A stretch of DNA of 14,163 nt from Thioglobus_B sp964566765 (GCA_964566765.1 CAZMJI010000029.1:1-14163); one strand, 5' to 3'; positions 7,366 through 13,855 are shown, numbered from the stretch's first letter. Notes: generated from the sequence alone by a model not told the origin. Numbers and translations are program-made.

Positions 7366-8097
7366 ATGACTAAACCACTGCTTGGCATTTTTCTACTGTT
7401 TTCGCTGTTGAGCGCCGCCCAATCTCAAGCGAGTAATACGCTCGACCGCCAAGTTCAAGCTCAAGAAACGGTGGTACTGCTACACGGTTTGGGGCGTAGC
7501 AATTTGGCCATGTGGCGTCTGGCTGATCGCTTAGAGGATGCCGACTATCACGTGGTACGTATCGGCTACCGGTCTATCGGCACCACCTTGTCTGAGGTAA
7601 TTGCTGATATTAGCCGACAAATCAATCATTGTTGCCTAGAGGCCGAGCACCCGGTACACTTTGCAGGGCACTCGCTTGGCGGCTTATTAATCCGCGCCTA
7701 CCTACAACACAATCAGCCAAAATCATTGGGCAATGTGGTGCTAATTGGTACCCCTAATCAGGGCACTAGCATGGCCAATTGGTTGGGTGGCAAAGACTGG
7801 GTGCAGTTTGTTATGCCCATGGCCAGAGAATTGGGTACCGAGCCAAACAGTTTTCCCAATTCCTTAGCGTCACCCTACTATCCAGTTGGTGTGATTGCTG
7901 GCGTGGCTGATTATGATAACGACGACTATCTACCTGGTCGAGATGATGGTATGGTCACCGTAGAATCCACCAAATTGGAAGGTATGCGTGATTTTGTTGA
8001 AGTTAACACTGGTCATTCGATGATGCGCTATAACGACGCAGTAGCTACGCAAACCATCTACTTTCTAAAACACGGTCACTTTTCAAAAGCTCAATAA
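7366..8097 (+). CDS. Secreted alpha/beta-hydrolase, triacylglycerol lipase-like
   Basis: This 243-residue protein has a signal peptide (1-22, cleavage near SQA-SNT). The oxyanion-loop motif LLHGLGRS is at 38-45 and the nucleophile elbow GHSLGG at 101-106 (S103). The likely acid is D193 or D194 in GRDDGMV, and the histidine is H217 in NTGHSMM. IGTPNQG (127-133) is the 'GTPhxGt' block found in lipases and PGAP1-like esterases. The family hydrolyses ester bonds of lipids. The periplasmic or extracellular location is inferred from the signal. It is divergent from the slyD operon across 74 bp and ends 6 bp from the convergent hydrolase gene. No clear ribosome site is visible. Confidence 0.8.
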   Translation: MTKPLLGIFLLFSLLSAAQSQASNTLDRQVQAQETVVLLHGLGRSNLAMWRLADRLEDADYHVVRIGYRSIGTTLSEVIADISRQINHCCLEAEHPVHFAGHSLGGLLIRAYLQHNQPKSLGNVVLIGTPNQGTSMANWLGGKDWVQFVMPMARELGTEPNSFPNSLASPYYPVGVIAGVADYDNDDYLPGRDDGMVTVESTKLEGMRDFVEVNTGHSMMRYNDAVATQTIYFLKHGHFSKAQ

Positions 8098-8103
8098 AGC
8101 CAT

Positions 8104-8847
8104 TTAGTGTTGGTGCTGATTAAAAAATTCAACCGTTCTGTTGATCGCATCCTTGGTGATGCGACTGTCGTATTTAGCCTTCCGGCAAAAATCACAATCC
8201 CAGCTATGGCCCGCATCAGGATAAACATGAATGCTTAGATTGCCGCCACGTTGTTGTGCAATGTCCCATTGAGGCTGGACATTACGCATTTTTTGCACAT
8301 AGTCTTTTTGACCATGTAGCACCAACACTGGATGACTATCCTGATCAAAATATTGGGCCGGATAACCGTTGTGGGTAAACGGCCATTTCCACACGCCAAA
8401 GTGCGAGGCGCCAGCATTGACTTGCTGGGTGGCTGCCAAATAACTGGCCCAATAACCGCCGTTTGATTGGCCCACGGCAAAGATATTATCCGCATCCACC
8501 CTTGGGTCTTGCTTCATTACCTCTAGCAGTTGTGTTAACTCTTGCTCAATCGGTTCTCGATAAGTGGTCCAAGTGGTAAAGCGCTTGCTTGAGTTCAGTC
8601 GATGGCGTTTAAAAAAGTCAGGCATATACACCACAAAGCCTTGGTCGACATACCTCTGGTGCAATTGCTTGCGCTTCTCCTTGTCAAAACCCCCACTGGT
8701 GTGTAGTAACATGAGTGCAGGTGCAGGGGCAATCTCATCGGGATAAAACACCTCATGATAGATTGGGCTGTCGTCAGCCATTGGCGACGATACTAATGCA
8801 GCCAAGCTCAGAAAAAATACCAAGCATTGTTTGATTATTTTTGACAT
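8104..8847 (-). CDS. Exported dienelactone-hydrolase-like alpha/beta-hydrolase
   Basis: This 247-residue protein starts at the second of two adjacent ATGs (8847), 7 nt after AGGAGG. The first ATG (8850) is only 4 nt away. The ribosome site lies within the last codons of the upstream gene (Arg-Arg-stop), so translation is coupled. A signal peptide ends near MADD (about residue 24). The catalytic triad appears intact: GQSNGG (126-131, S128), D182 in HGQKDY, and H214 in DAGHSW. LLHTSGG (47-53) is the oxyanion region. An unusual WDCDFC follows the histidine (216-221), possibly a disulfide pair. The fold is that of dienelactone hydrolases, but the nucleophile is Ser rather than their Cys, so a general esterase is more likely. 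It is the last gene of a three-gene operon. Confidence 0.75.
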   Translation of the reverse strand: MSKIIKQCLVFFLSLAALVSSPMADDSPIYHEVFYPDEIAPAPALMLLHTSGGFDKEKRKQLHQRYVDQGFVVYMPDFFKRHRLNSSKRFTTWTTYREPIEQELTQLLEVMKQDPRVDADNIFAVGQSNGGYWASYLAATQQVNAGASHFGVWKWPFTHNGYPAQYFDQDSHPVLVLHGQKDYVQKMRNVQPQWDIAQQRGGNLSIHVYPDAGHSWDCDFCRKAKYDSRITKDAINRTVEFFNQHQH

Positions 8848-8851
8848 CATT

Positions 8852-9544
8852 TTACCTCCTAACATCAGTTCCCAGTGGATAGCACAACTGCGCACCTTCT
8901 GGATAAAGCGATGAATCCAACAATCCTCTAAACGCTCTTTGTGAGCGCCAAAAACCAACAAAATTGTCGTGCTTAGCCATATGATTTTTAAAATATTGGA
9001 CAAACTCGTCCGAATCCAAATGCTCCATCCAGCATTGATGATTGTTGTAATAGCCGTGTTGCCAATAAGTCAGCTGCATATGCGAGGTATAAGCCGCTCG
9101 ATTCTTAGTAGCAATACGCTGTCCCCGGCTTAACACACTACCCACTTTGATAGTAGGATCCAAGTCAATTGACTCATAGATAAAAATCCAACCCTCGTCT
9201 TTTATCTCTTTGCTCTCAAGCAGTAACAACAAGTTTCGATCGTCAGCATGTTTGCCTGGTTTAATGTCGATCACCACAGAATCAGCGACCGCATAAATAG
9301 GGCTATTTTCTTGCAAGGGTATGTCAATACCACCATGGCCAATACCGCGATCTGCGGCAAAACGCACAATACCAAATGGATTTAAATTGGCGTTATCCAG
9401 GTTGAGGTCGTCAATATCAAATGGCAGAGATAACTTGGTATTAACCGCTGGATAATCGGCTTGACTCTGAAATGCGCTCACGTTCGACAGGCTGACCAAT
9501 AGTATGGCGGCAGTCACTTTAAGGTAATTGAGTGGATTCATCAT
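8852..9544 (-). CDS. Exported M23 (LytM)-like protein, probably catalytically inactive
   Basis: This 230-residue protein has a signal peptide (1-24, cleavage after VSA). It overlaps the amidohydrolase stop by 4 bp (ATGA). Residues about 60-165 follow the M23 endopeptidase pattern: HGGID (70-74, providing H and D ligands), PIYAVADSVV (82-91), and a GQRIA turn (141-145). The later motifs are altered. The usual YxHL reads YESI (123-126) and the usual HLHF reads HMQL (155-158), so the third zinc ligand is Q157 instead of His. A C-terminal extension (165-230) with Cys171 and Cys221 is not part of standard M23 domains. Known catalytically dead LytM proteins activate amidases or bind cell-wall components. 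Which applies here is open. Confidence 0.65.
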   Translation of the reverse strand: MMNPLNYLKVTAAILLVSLSNVSAFQSQADYPAVNTKLSLPFDIDDLNLDNANLNPFGIVRFAADRGIGHGGIDIPLQENSPIYAVADSVVIDIKPGKHADDRNLLLLLESKEIKDEGWIFIYESIDLDPTIKVGSVLSRGQRIATKNRAAYTSHMQLTYWQHGYYNNHQCWMEHLDSDEFVQYFKNHMAKHDNFVGFWRSQRAFRGLLDSSLYPEGAQLCYPLGTDVRR

Positions 9545-10407
9545 CTTACAAACAATCGTTCAAAGTTTTGATAAGCAATTTTTTTCGCAACCTCTATGGG
9601 CAGATTTCCAAGTAGGATTCGATAATCCTCAATCACTGCTGGCAACTTGGACACGCGCGCTTTATTGGCGCCAATGTCTGAACCTAACATAAACCGGTCC
9701 TGGTGTTTAACCAACAGTGTTTGCCAAGCTGCCGAAGGCCTTTTACCAAGCTTAGGTGCCTTGTTAAATAGCCCAAAATGCGCATTAGAGATTAACGAGA
9801 GATCTGCATATAAGTTGGGATGTTTGCTCATTAACTGATCCAACACCTCAGGCGCTAGATAGCCCGAATGCGCTAAAATAAAATTAATATTTTGATAGCG
9901 CTCTAGTGTTTCAGAAAAAGCCGCATCTGGCGCTTCGTGGTGTAAATGTACCGGCATCCCCAGCTTGTTAGCCTGCTGCCAAAATTGACCCTTTTCAAAG
10001 GAATCAATTGGACTTTGAATGCCGCGTCTGGCAAAGGGTGCGTAACTTAAGTTAATATACACCTCACCAATACCGTCAATCACCCCTTCTTGATATAGCT
10101 CACCCATCTTCTCCAGACGCTGCTGTTTGATTCTGTAACGACCTTTTTTGCCTTTATGCACATCAGGAAATAGCACAAATCCTGCGCCCAGCTTCTGCTT
10201 AATTTTTAACAGCTTAGAACGATCAAAGGTATTGGTAAAAATAACCGCCTGCTCAACGCCAGCCTGCTGATAGATATCGGCCAGAAAATCGACAGAAACC
10301 GATTTGGGTAGGTGTGCATGCGCATCGGCAATGGGGCCATCGTAAGGCTCTGCCTGCGCATTAACCGCCAATAAAAGCAGCATAAAAAAAGGTAAGTAAT
10401 GTTTCAT
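9541..10407 (-). CDS. Exported amidohydrolase (amidohydrolase-2 / TIM-barrel metal hydrolase)
   Basis: This 288-residue protein is preceded by GGGAG at 10417-10421. A signal peptide ends after AQA (19). The mature part has the amidohydrolase barrel landmarks: DAHAHL (28-33, H30 and H32), E115 in GIGEVYI, H154/H156 in PVHLHHEA, H180 in ILAHSGY, and the catalytic-type D244 in LGSDIGA. All expected metal and acid positions look intact, so it is probably an active metal-dependent hydrolase. Most amidohydrolase-2 relatives are cytoplasmic, so export to the periplasm is notable. It is the first gene of the operon with the M23-like and dienelactone-hydrolase-like genes and has its own promoter. The substrate is unknown; an ester, lactone or amide is an inference. 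Confidence 0.75.
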   Translation of the reverse strand: MKHYLPFFMLLLLAVNAQAEPYDGPIADAHAHLPKSVSVDFLADIYQQAGVEQAVIFTNTFDRSKLLKIKQKLGAGFVLFPDVHKGKKGRYRIKQQRLEKMGELYQEGVIDGIGEVYINLSYAPFARRGIQSPIDSFEKGQFWQQANKLGMPVHLHHEAPDAAFSETLERYQNINFILAHSGYLAPEVLDQLMSKHPNLYADLSLISNAHFGLFNKAPKLGKRPSAAWQTLLVKHQDRFMLGSDIGANKARVSKLPAVIEDYRILLGNLPIEVAKKIAYQNFERLFVR

Positions 10408-10428
10408 TGCTCTGGACTCCCAAGTGTC

Positions 10429-10456
10429 AGTATAACGCCTTAGCAGACATTGCCAA
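10429..10456 (-). promoter_or_regulatory. Sigma70-type promoter of the amidohydrolase operon
   Basis: On the minus strand, TTGGCA (complement of 10451-10456) and TATACT (complement of 10429-10434) are separated by 16 bp. Each matches the consensus at 5 of 6 positions. The predicted start near 10422 gives a short leader of about 15 nt that still includes the GGGAG ribosome site of the amidohydrolase gene. This supports a transcription unit separate from the kinase operon upstream. Confidence 0.5.
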
Positions 10457-10468
10457 CTTGATTCAAGT
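10456..10468. promoter_or_regulatory. Palindrome touching the -35 of the amidohydrolase promoter (possible operator)
   Basis: ACTTGATTCAAGT is a perfect inverted repeat of 6 bp arms around one base. It shares base 10456 with the -35 hexamer of the promoter at 10429-10456. Position and symmetry suit a dimeric regulator. The motif is short and no second copy was noticed in the window. Confidence 0.3.
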
Positions 10469-10503
10469 CAACAGCTACGAACAAAACCTGAGCATTAACC
10501 TCA

Positions 10504-11247
10504 TTACAACGGTTTTTTATAAGACAAAAAATTATCGCTAATCAGCGATTGTTCTAATCGCTCTAGAAATTGATAAATTGAAATCTTAACCGGCTCAAAG
10601 TCTTGAGTCATGACTTTTATTTGGTCCAGCGAAAACTGCTCGCCTAGGGCTGCCCGATTGAAGTATTTTTTATGAGAATAAAGGATGTGTTTGCCTATTA
10701 AAAATCGGTCTTTAATGGAAGCATCCTTGAGTAATGAAACCGCTGATCTTCTAAGTCTTAACGGCAATCCTAGCGCCATAAATTCACCTCTTTCAGGGTG
10801 CCATAATAGCAAATCATCGGCGTAGATTTTGTGGCCAGCCATGGCCTTGGCCAAAATTTGTTCTGACTTGCCCGATCTTTTATCGCCCAATAAGATCACA
10901 TTTTGATTGGCGTCAACATAGCTGGCACAATGCAATAGCTTTAAGGTTGGATTTTTGTTAGCCAGCAAATAACTCAAGCAAAGAAAAAACTCGTTTAGCG
11001 CATCTAACAAGTCCTCAACCACTTTGGGCTCATCTAAGATGGTTGCATCAATATGAAACACCTCATCTTGATACGAGACCACAATGTCCTTTGGTGATAC
11101 ACAAGGCTGCTCAACAAACTGCCAGCCATTTAAGGTGGCGCTTGCCAACTCCATAAAAAAGGCAGGCGCAACAATGCAGAATTGATACTCAAAAGCCTCA
11201 GTAACAAAAGTTTTTTGCTGCCGATCTGCTGGCGTCTCTACTGCCAA
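10504..11247 (-). CDS. HprK-like P-loop serine-kinase homologue
   Basis: This is a predicted cytoplasmic protein. I start it at TTG 11247 (AGGG 6 nt upstream), giving 247 residues. An in-frame TTG at 11268 would add 7 residues and overlap the lipoprotein gene by 31 bp instead of 10. Counting from 11268, the nucleotide-binding core contains LLHCASYV (111-118), the P-loop LLGDKRSGKS (126-135), and ADDLLLW (150-156). These are followed by PLRLRRS, a set shared with HPr kinase/phosphorylase C-terminal domains. It lacks the HprK N-terminal domain, and the residue after the P-loop is E instead of the usual T. HprK-related kinases of this shape are known in peptide-linked clusters with PqqD-like proteins, but none is visible here. 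It is the last gene of the Ser/Gly-protein operon. The target is unknown. Confidence 0.65.
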   Translation of the reverse strand: MAVETPADRQQKTFVTEAFEYQFCIVAPAFFMELASATLNGWQFVEQPCVSPKDIVVSYQDEVFHIDATILDEPKVVEDLLDALNEFFLCLSYLLANKNPTLKLLHCASYVDANQNVILLGDKRSGKSEQILAKAMAGHKIYADDLLLWHPERGEFMALGLPLRLRRSAVSLLKDASIKDRFLIGKHILYSHKKYFNRAALGEQFSLDQIKVMTQDFEPVKISIYQFLERLEQSLISDNFLSYKKPL

Positions 11248-11531
11248 TTGCCGCCCTTCATCTTGCAATAGGTCTCAACCCTAAATGCATTGTTGCTTTC
11301 AATGCTGAGCACACGACATAACTTAACGCCACTGCTGCTGAGCTTAGTAGAAACAATCTTATAAGTCTCACCTGAGGATTGAAGCATTCCCACGTAACCA
11401 TCCGGCTTGGAATTTAGCACATCCGCTAAGATTCGATCGCCCAAGGTTTGAGTCTGCTGCGCAACTGGCGTAGTACCGCAACCACTTAGTAATAATGCCA
11501 ATAGGCCAATACCTACAATCTTATTAATCAT
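11238..11531 (-). CDS. Small lipoprotein of unknown function
   Basis: This 97-residue protein has a lipoprotein signal (MINKIVGIGLLALLLSGC) with a lipobox LLSGC and the lipidated cysteine at 18. The mature part has LGDRILADVL, then a YKIVSTKLSSSGVKLCRVLSI strand group and VETYCKMKGGNWQ. C72 and C89 could form a disulfide. The C-terminal 'LCRxxS...VETYCxxKGGxW' resembles a motif I associate with small surface or envelope lipoproteins, but I cannot name a function. The start overlaps the upstream Ser/Gly gene by 4 bp (ATGA), and its end overlaps the kinase gene, so the three are translated together. Confidence 0.7.
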   Translation of the reverse strand: MINKIVGIGLLALLLSGCGTTPVAQQTQTLGDRILADVLNSKPDGYVGMLQSSGETYKIVSTKLSSSGVKLCRVLSIESNNAFRVETYCKMKGGNWQ

Positions 11532-11920
11532 TTGAACGCCTCCAGTGTCGCAGCAAGGTTGTCAGGTGAAACGGTGCTGTAGTTATCTGCATTCAACAGA
11601 CCATCCACATCGTTGATTAGCTTATCGCGCACACTGCCACTACGAGCAGAGGAGCCAGACGCTGAGGCGCCATAAGCAGAGCCACCTTGATCTGCATCAG
11701 AGCTGCCGCTATTGGCTGAACCCTCTACCGAACCACTCTTGGAAGAGCCGCTGGTTGATGAACTGCCTGACGAAGCGCTGCCACCACTGGAAGAACCACC
11801 CGAAGAAGAATCTCCGCCACCGCCACCGCTGCCAGAAGCAGAAGCGATTTTGCTAGCCGTTAAGCCAGACAGCACCACACTAGAGGTTAGAAACCATTTA
11901 ATAAATTGACGTCTTAACAT
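11528..11920 (-). CDS. Tat-signal Ser/Gly-tract protein, unknown function
   Basis: This 130-residue protein has a strong GGAGG ribosome site 6 nt before the ATG. The N-terminus RRQFIKWFL (3-11) and its hydrophobic stretch look like a twin-arginine signal, ending near ASA (about residue 28). Residues 29-96 are low-complexity: by my count 30 of 68 are Ser, interspersed mostly with Gly and some Ala. They start with a run of five Gly. A folded-looking tail follows (SVRDKLINDVDGLLNADNY..., 96-130). The Ser/Gly tract has no cysteine. I do not recognise the family. It is first in an operon with a lipoprotein and an HprK-like kinase. Tract codons are varied (TCT, AGT, AGC, TCC), so this is a real protein tract rather than a short DNA tandem repeat. 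Confidence 0.65.
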   Translation of the reverse strand: MLRRQFIKWFLTSSVVLSGLTASKIASASGSGGGGGDSSSGGSSSGGSASSGSSSTSGSSKSGSVEGSANSGSSDADQGGSAYGASASGSSARSGSVRDKLINDVDGLLNADNYSTVSPDNLAATLEAFK

Positions 11921-12058
11921 ATCACACCTCCATTTTTTAACAAGTTTAACTCCATTCTAACGCAGAAAAATGGCTTTTATCATGACAAAACCTAAAATAA
12001 ACCCTTTAAAACCAATAATTGTTAAAAAAACGTTACACAAACAGTGAAAAAACTTAAT

Positions 12059-12409
12059 TTAGGTTATTAAATCGTTAATAACACCCTTATTAAGCGTATA
12101 CACATACACTGACACTTGCGTCCCATTATCGATCTGGGCAATGGTTAGAGTGCGTTGATAATCATCTCCCTCAAACGCATCCAATACTGGCCAATGGTCT
12201 GATAGGTGGTTAGAAGTAAAAATATAACCTTGAATCTGCTGCCCTTGATCCGAAAGCACCAAACCCGGACAACCCAGCTCAGCGCCCCAACCCTTGTCTA
12301 GCAATTCCCCTGTTAAGGTTGCACTCTCCCAAGTGCCTGGAATGCTTTCCAAGAGATGGTGATTCTCCTTGCCCGGCGCTAGGGAGCCGTAAACGAATAA
12401 TCTTATCAT
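12059..12409 (-). CDS. Gamma-glutamylcyclotransferase (GGCT/AIG2-fold) family protein
   Basis: This 116-residue cytoplasmic protein opens with the family signature FVYGSLAPGKENH (5-17), the substrate loop. The catalytic-type glutamate is E80 in DAFEGDDYQR. VYVY (101-104) is the last core strand. The length is that of bacterial GGCT-fold proteins. The fold cyclises gamma-glutamyl amines with release of 5-oxoproline, but many bacterial members are uncharacterised, so the exact substrate is open. No ribosome site precedes the ATG. It is divergent from nhaA and is the only gene on its strand in this gap. Confidence 0.8.
   Translation of the reverse strand: MIRLFVYGSLAPGKENHHLLESIPGTWESATLTGELLDKGWGAELGCPGLVLSDQGQQIQGYIFTSNHLSDHWPVLDAFEGDDYQRTLTIAQIDNGTQVSVYVYTLNKGVINDLIT
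12063..12082 (-). terminator. AT-rich hairpin at the 3' end of the GGCT-family gene
   Basis: GTTATTAA (12063-12070) and TTAATAAC (12075-12082) form a perfect 8-bp stem with a 4-nt loop across the last codons of the gene. Downstream on the minus strand a run of six T lies about 10 nt from the stem. The stem has only one G-C pair and the T-run is displaced, so it may be a weak terminator or just chance. Confidence 0.25.
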
Positions 12410-12441
12410 ATGACTTTATTTTAGGCGATTTCGAATTTTCA

Positions 12442-12469
12442 TTCTCAATCTTAATCGAGCCTATATAAT
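12442..12469 (+). promoter_or_regulatory. Likely nhaA promoter
   Basis: A perfect -10 hexamer TATAAT is at 12464-12469. TTCTCA, 16 bp upstream (12442-12447), matches the -35 consensus at 4 of 6 positions. The predicted start near 12476 gives an unusually long leader of about 110 nt before nhaA. That leader is structured (see the 12497-12580 entry). Confidence 0.4.
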
Positions 12470-12496
12470 CCAATAACACAAATGAACCAAAATAAG

Positions 12497-12580
12497 GGGG
12501 ATAGCGTTCTTTGTTGCCAACTCAACAGGCGATTCAACGCTAGTGCTTTCTTGCAAGAATAAAACAAACTTATCAAGGAA
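12497..12580 (+). promoter_or_regulatory. Structured nhaA leader, candidate cation-responsive riboswitch
   Basis: After a GGGGG run (12496-12500), TAGCGTT (12502-12508) pairs with AACGCTA (12536-12542). Inside it, TGTTG (12512-12516) pairs with CAACA (12523-12527), extendable by two U-G pairs, with a 6-nt loop and an asymmetric internal loop. Next, TTTCTTG (12547-12553) can pair with CAAGGAA (12574-12580), which contains the nhaA ribosome site, using seven pairs including one U-G. Alternatively, the same segment folds locally as TTCT/AGAA. Two mutually exclusive states around the ribosome site are typical of a translational riboswitch. Li+/Na+-responsive leaders (nhaA-I and nhaA-II classes) precede nhaA in other bacteria. 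I could not match their consensus from memory. Confidence 0.45.
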
Positions 12581-12586
12581 TAGCTC

Positions 12587-13831
12587 ATGATAAAAAGAAT
12601 GAGAATGAACAACTTAAGGGAGTTTCTTAAACTAGAATCCGCCAGTGGTATTTTGCTGGTGGCCGCTGCAGCTTTGGCCATGATTTTTGCCAACTCGCCG
12701 CTGCATGTTTACTATGACATGCTGATCGAGCTGCCGGTTGAAATCCGCATTGGTGCTTTTGAAATCGCCAAACCACTCCTGCTTTGGATTAACGATGGAC
12801 TGATGGCCATCTTCTTTTTCTTGGTGGGTCTCGAACTCAAAAGAGAGCTACTCGAAGGCGAGCTACAAGACATGCAAAGCATCGCCCTGCCGGGCTTGGC
12901 AGCGGTGGGTGGTATGCTTGTACCGGCCTTGGTTTATATCGCCTTTAATGCCGACAACGAAGCAGCCATGCGCGGCTGGGCCATTCCTACTGCAACTGAC
13001 ATCGCCTTTGCGCTAGGCATTCTCTCACTACTAGGCAGCCGAGTGCCGATCAGTCTTAAGGTGTTCTTGGTGAGTCTAGCCATCTTTGATGATATGGGCG
13101 CCATCATTATTATTGCGATTTTCTACACCTTGGACATCTCCATGTTGTCGCTGTCCGTTGCTGCGACCTGTATGGCGATTCTATTTTGGTTAAATCGTAG
13201 CGGTCATGCAAAAATGACCTCCTATATGGTTGTGGGCATTATTATGTGGGCTTCGGTACTCAAGTCGGGCGTACATGCCACCTTGGCTGGTGTGATTCTA
13301 GCCCTATTTATTCCAATCCGCAGCAAAACTGACGCTGGCGACTGTGAAGAGCGATCTATGCTGAAGACACTTGAGAGTGACCTACACGGCGTGGTGGCCT
13401 TTGCCATTTTGCCAATCTTTGCTTTTACCAATTCGGGTATTTCCCTAAGCAACACTGGTTTTGAGCAATTACTACATCCAGTGCCACTGGGCATTGCCCT
13501 GGGTCTATTCTTAGGTAAACAAGTTGGTGTATTCTTATTCTGCTGGATCAGCATTAAACTGGGGTTGGCGAAGATGCCACGTGGTGCCAACTGGCCGATG
13601 GTTTACGGTGTCGCCCTGATTACCGGTATTGGTTTTACCATGAGTTTATTTATCGGCTCTCTGGCCTTTGAAGAAAAAGGCGCAAGTGTGATCTTTGATG
13701 AGCGTCTGGGTATTATCATTGGTTCAGTGCTCTCTGCAGTCATTGGCTATATAGTGCTCAACAAAGTCTTGCCAGACAAGGCTATCGAAGAAGGGGAAGA
13801 AGGAAGTCCGCAGCCCGAGCTAGAGGATTAG
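12587..13831 (+). CDS. nhaA: Na+/H+ antiporter NhaA
   Basis: This 414-residue, 12-helix inner-membrane antiporter exchanges Na+ or Li+ for protons to control internal pH and sodium. Start: ATG at 12587, 6 nt after AAGGAA. The functional residues of E. coli NhaA are in place: D138 (ATDIAFALG), the tandem D168-D169 (AIFDDMGA) that binds the cation, K311 (GKQVG), and H230 (SGVHATLAG), the counterpart of the pH-sensing histidine. There is a short acidic C-terminal tail (EEGEEG..ELED). The protein is slightly longer than E. coli NhaA (388 residues) but otherwise standard. A sodium-rich habitat would suit it, but NhaA is common outside the sea too. The upstream leader may regulate it. Confidence 0.95.
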   Translation: MIKRMRMNNLREFLKLESASGILLVAAAALAMIFANSPLHVYYDMLIELPVEIRIGAFEIAKPLLLWINDGLMAIFFFLVGLELKRELLEGELQDMQSIALPGLAAVGGMLVPALVYIAFNADNEAAMRGWAIPTATDIAFALGILSLLGSRVPISLKVFLVSLAIFDDMGAIIIIAIFYTLDISMLSLSVAATCMAILFWLNRSGHAKMTSYMVVGIIMWASVLKSGVHATLAGVILALFIPIRSKTDAGDCEERSMLKTLESDLHGVVAFAILPIFAFTNSGISLSNTGFEQLLHPVPLGIALGLFLGKQVGVFLFCWISIKLGLAKMPRGANWPMVYGVALITGIGFTMSLFIGSLAFEEKGASVIFDERLGIIIGSVLSAVIGYIVLNKVLPDKAIEEGEEGSPQPELED

Positions 13832-13855
13832 CACCAAAGGTGAAGGATCTGCTGA

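Noticed and set aside
8851..9003. Longer N-terminus for the dienelactone-hydrolase-like gene (start at 9003)
   Set aside because: It would overlap the M23-like gene by about 150 bp and hide the signal peptide. The AGGAGG site before 8847 fits far better.
11801..11840. Short G/C-rich repeats suggestive of a CRISPR or tandem array
   Set aside because: The repetition comes from Gly and Ser codons of the tract protein. There is no regular repeat length or spacer pattern.
11712..11909. Plus-strand open frame rich in Glu and Pro opposite the Ser/Gly gene
   Set aside because: It is the antisense image of the Ser/Gly tract, whose codons read as Glu/Pro/Leu on the other strand. It has no ribosome site and lies wholly inside the better-supported gene.
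12410..12470. Possible Fur-like site upstream of the GGCT gene (GAGAATGAAAATTC)
   Set aside because: Only a loose resemblance to the Fur consensus without good symmetry, in AT-rich sequence.
13222..13590. 122-codon minus-strand open frame inside nhaA
   Set aside because: Antisense to a clear, full-length nhaA, with no family match and no start context.
13832..13842. CACC-AAA-GGTG hairpin after nhaA as a terminator
   Set aside because: Only a 4-bp stem with a 3-nt loop and no following T-run.
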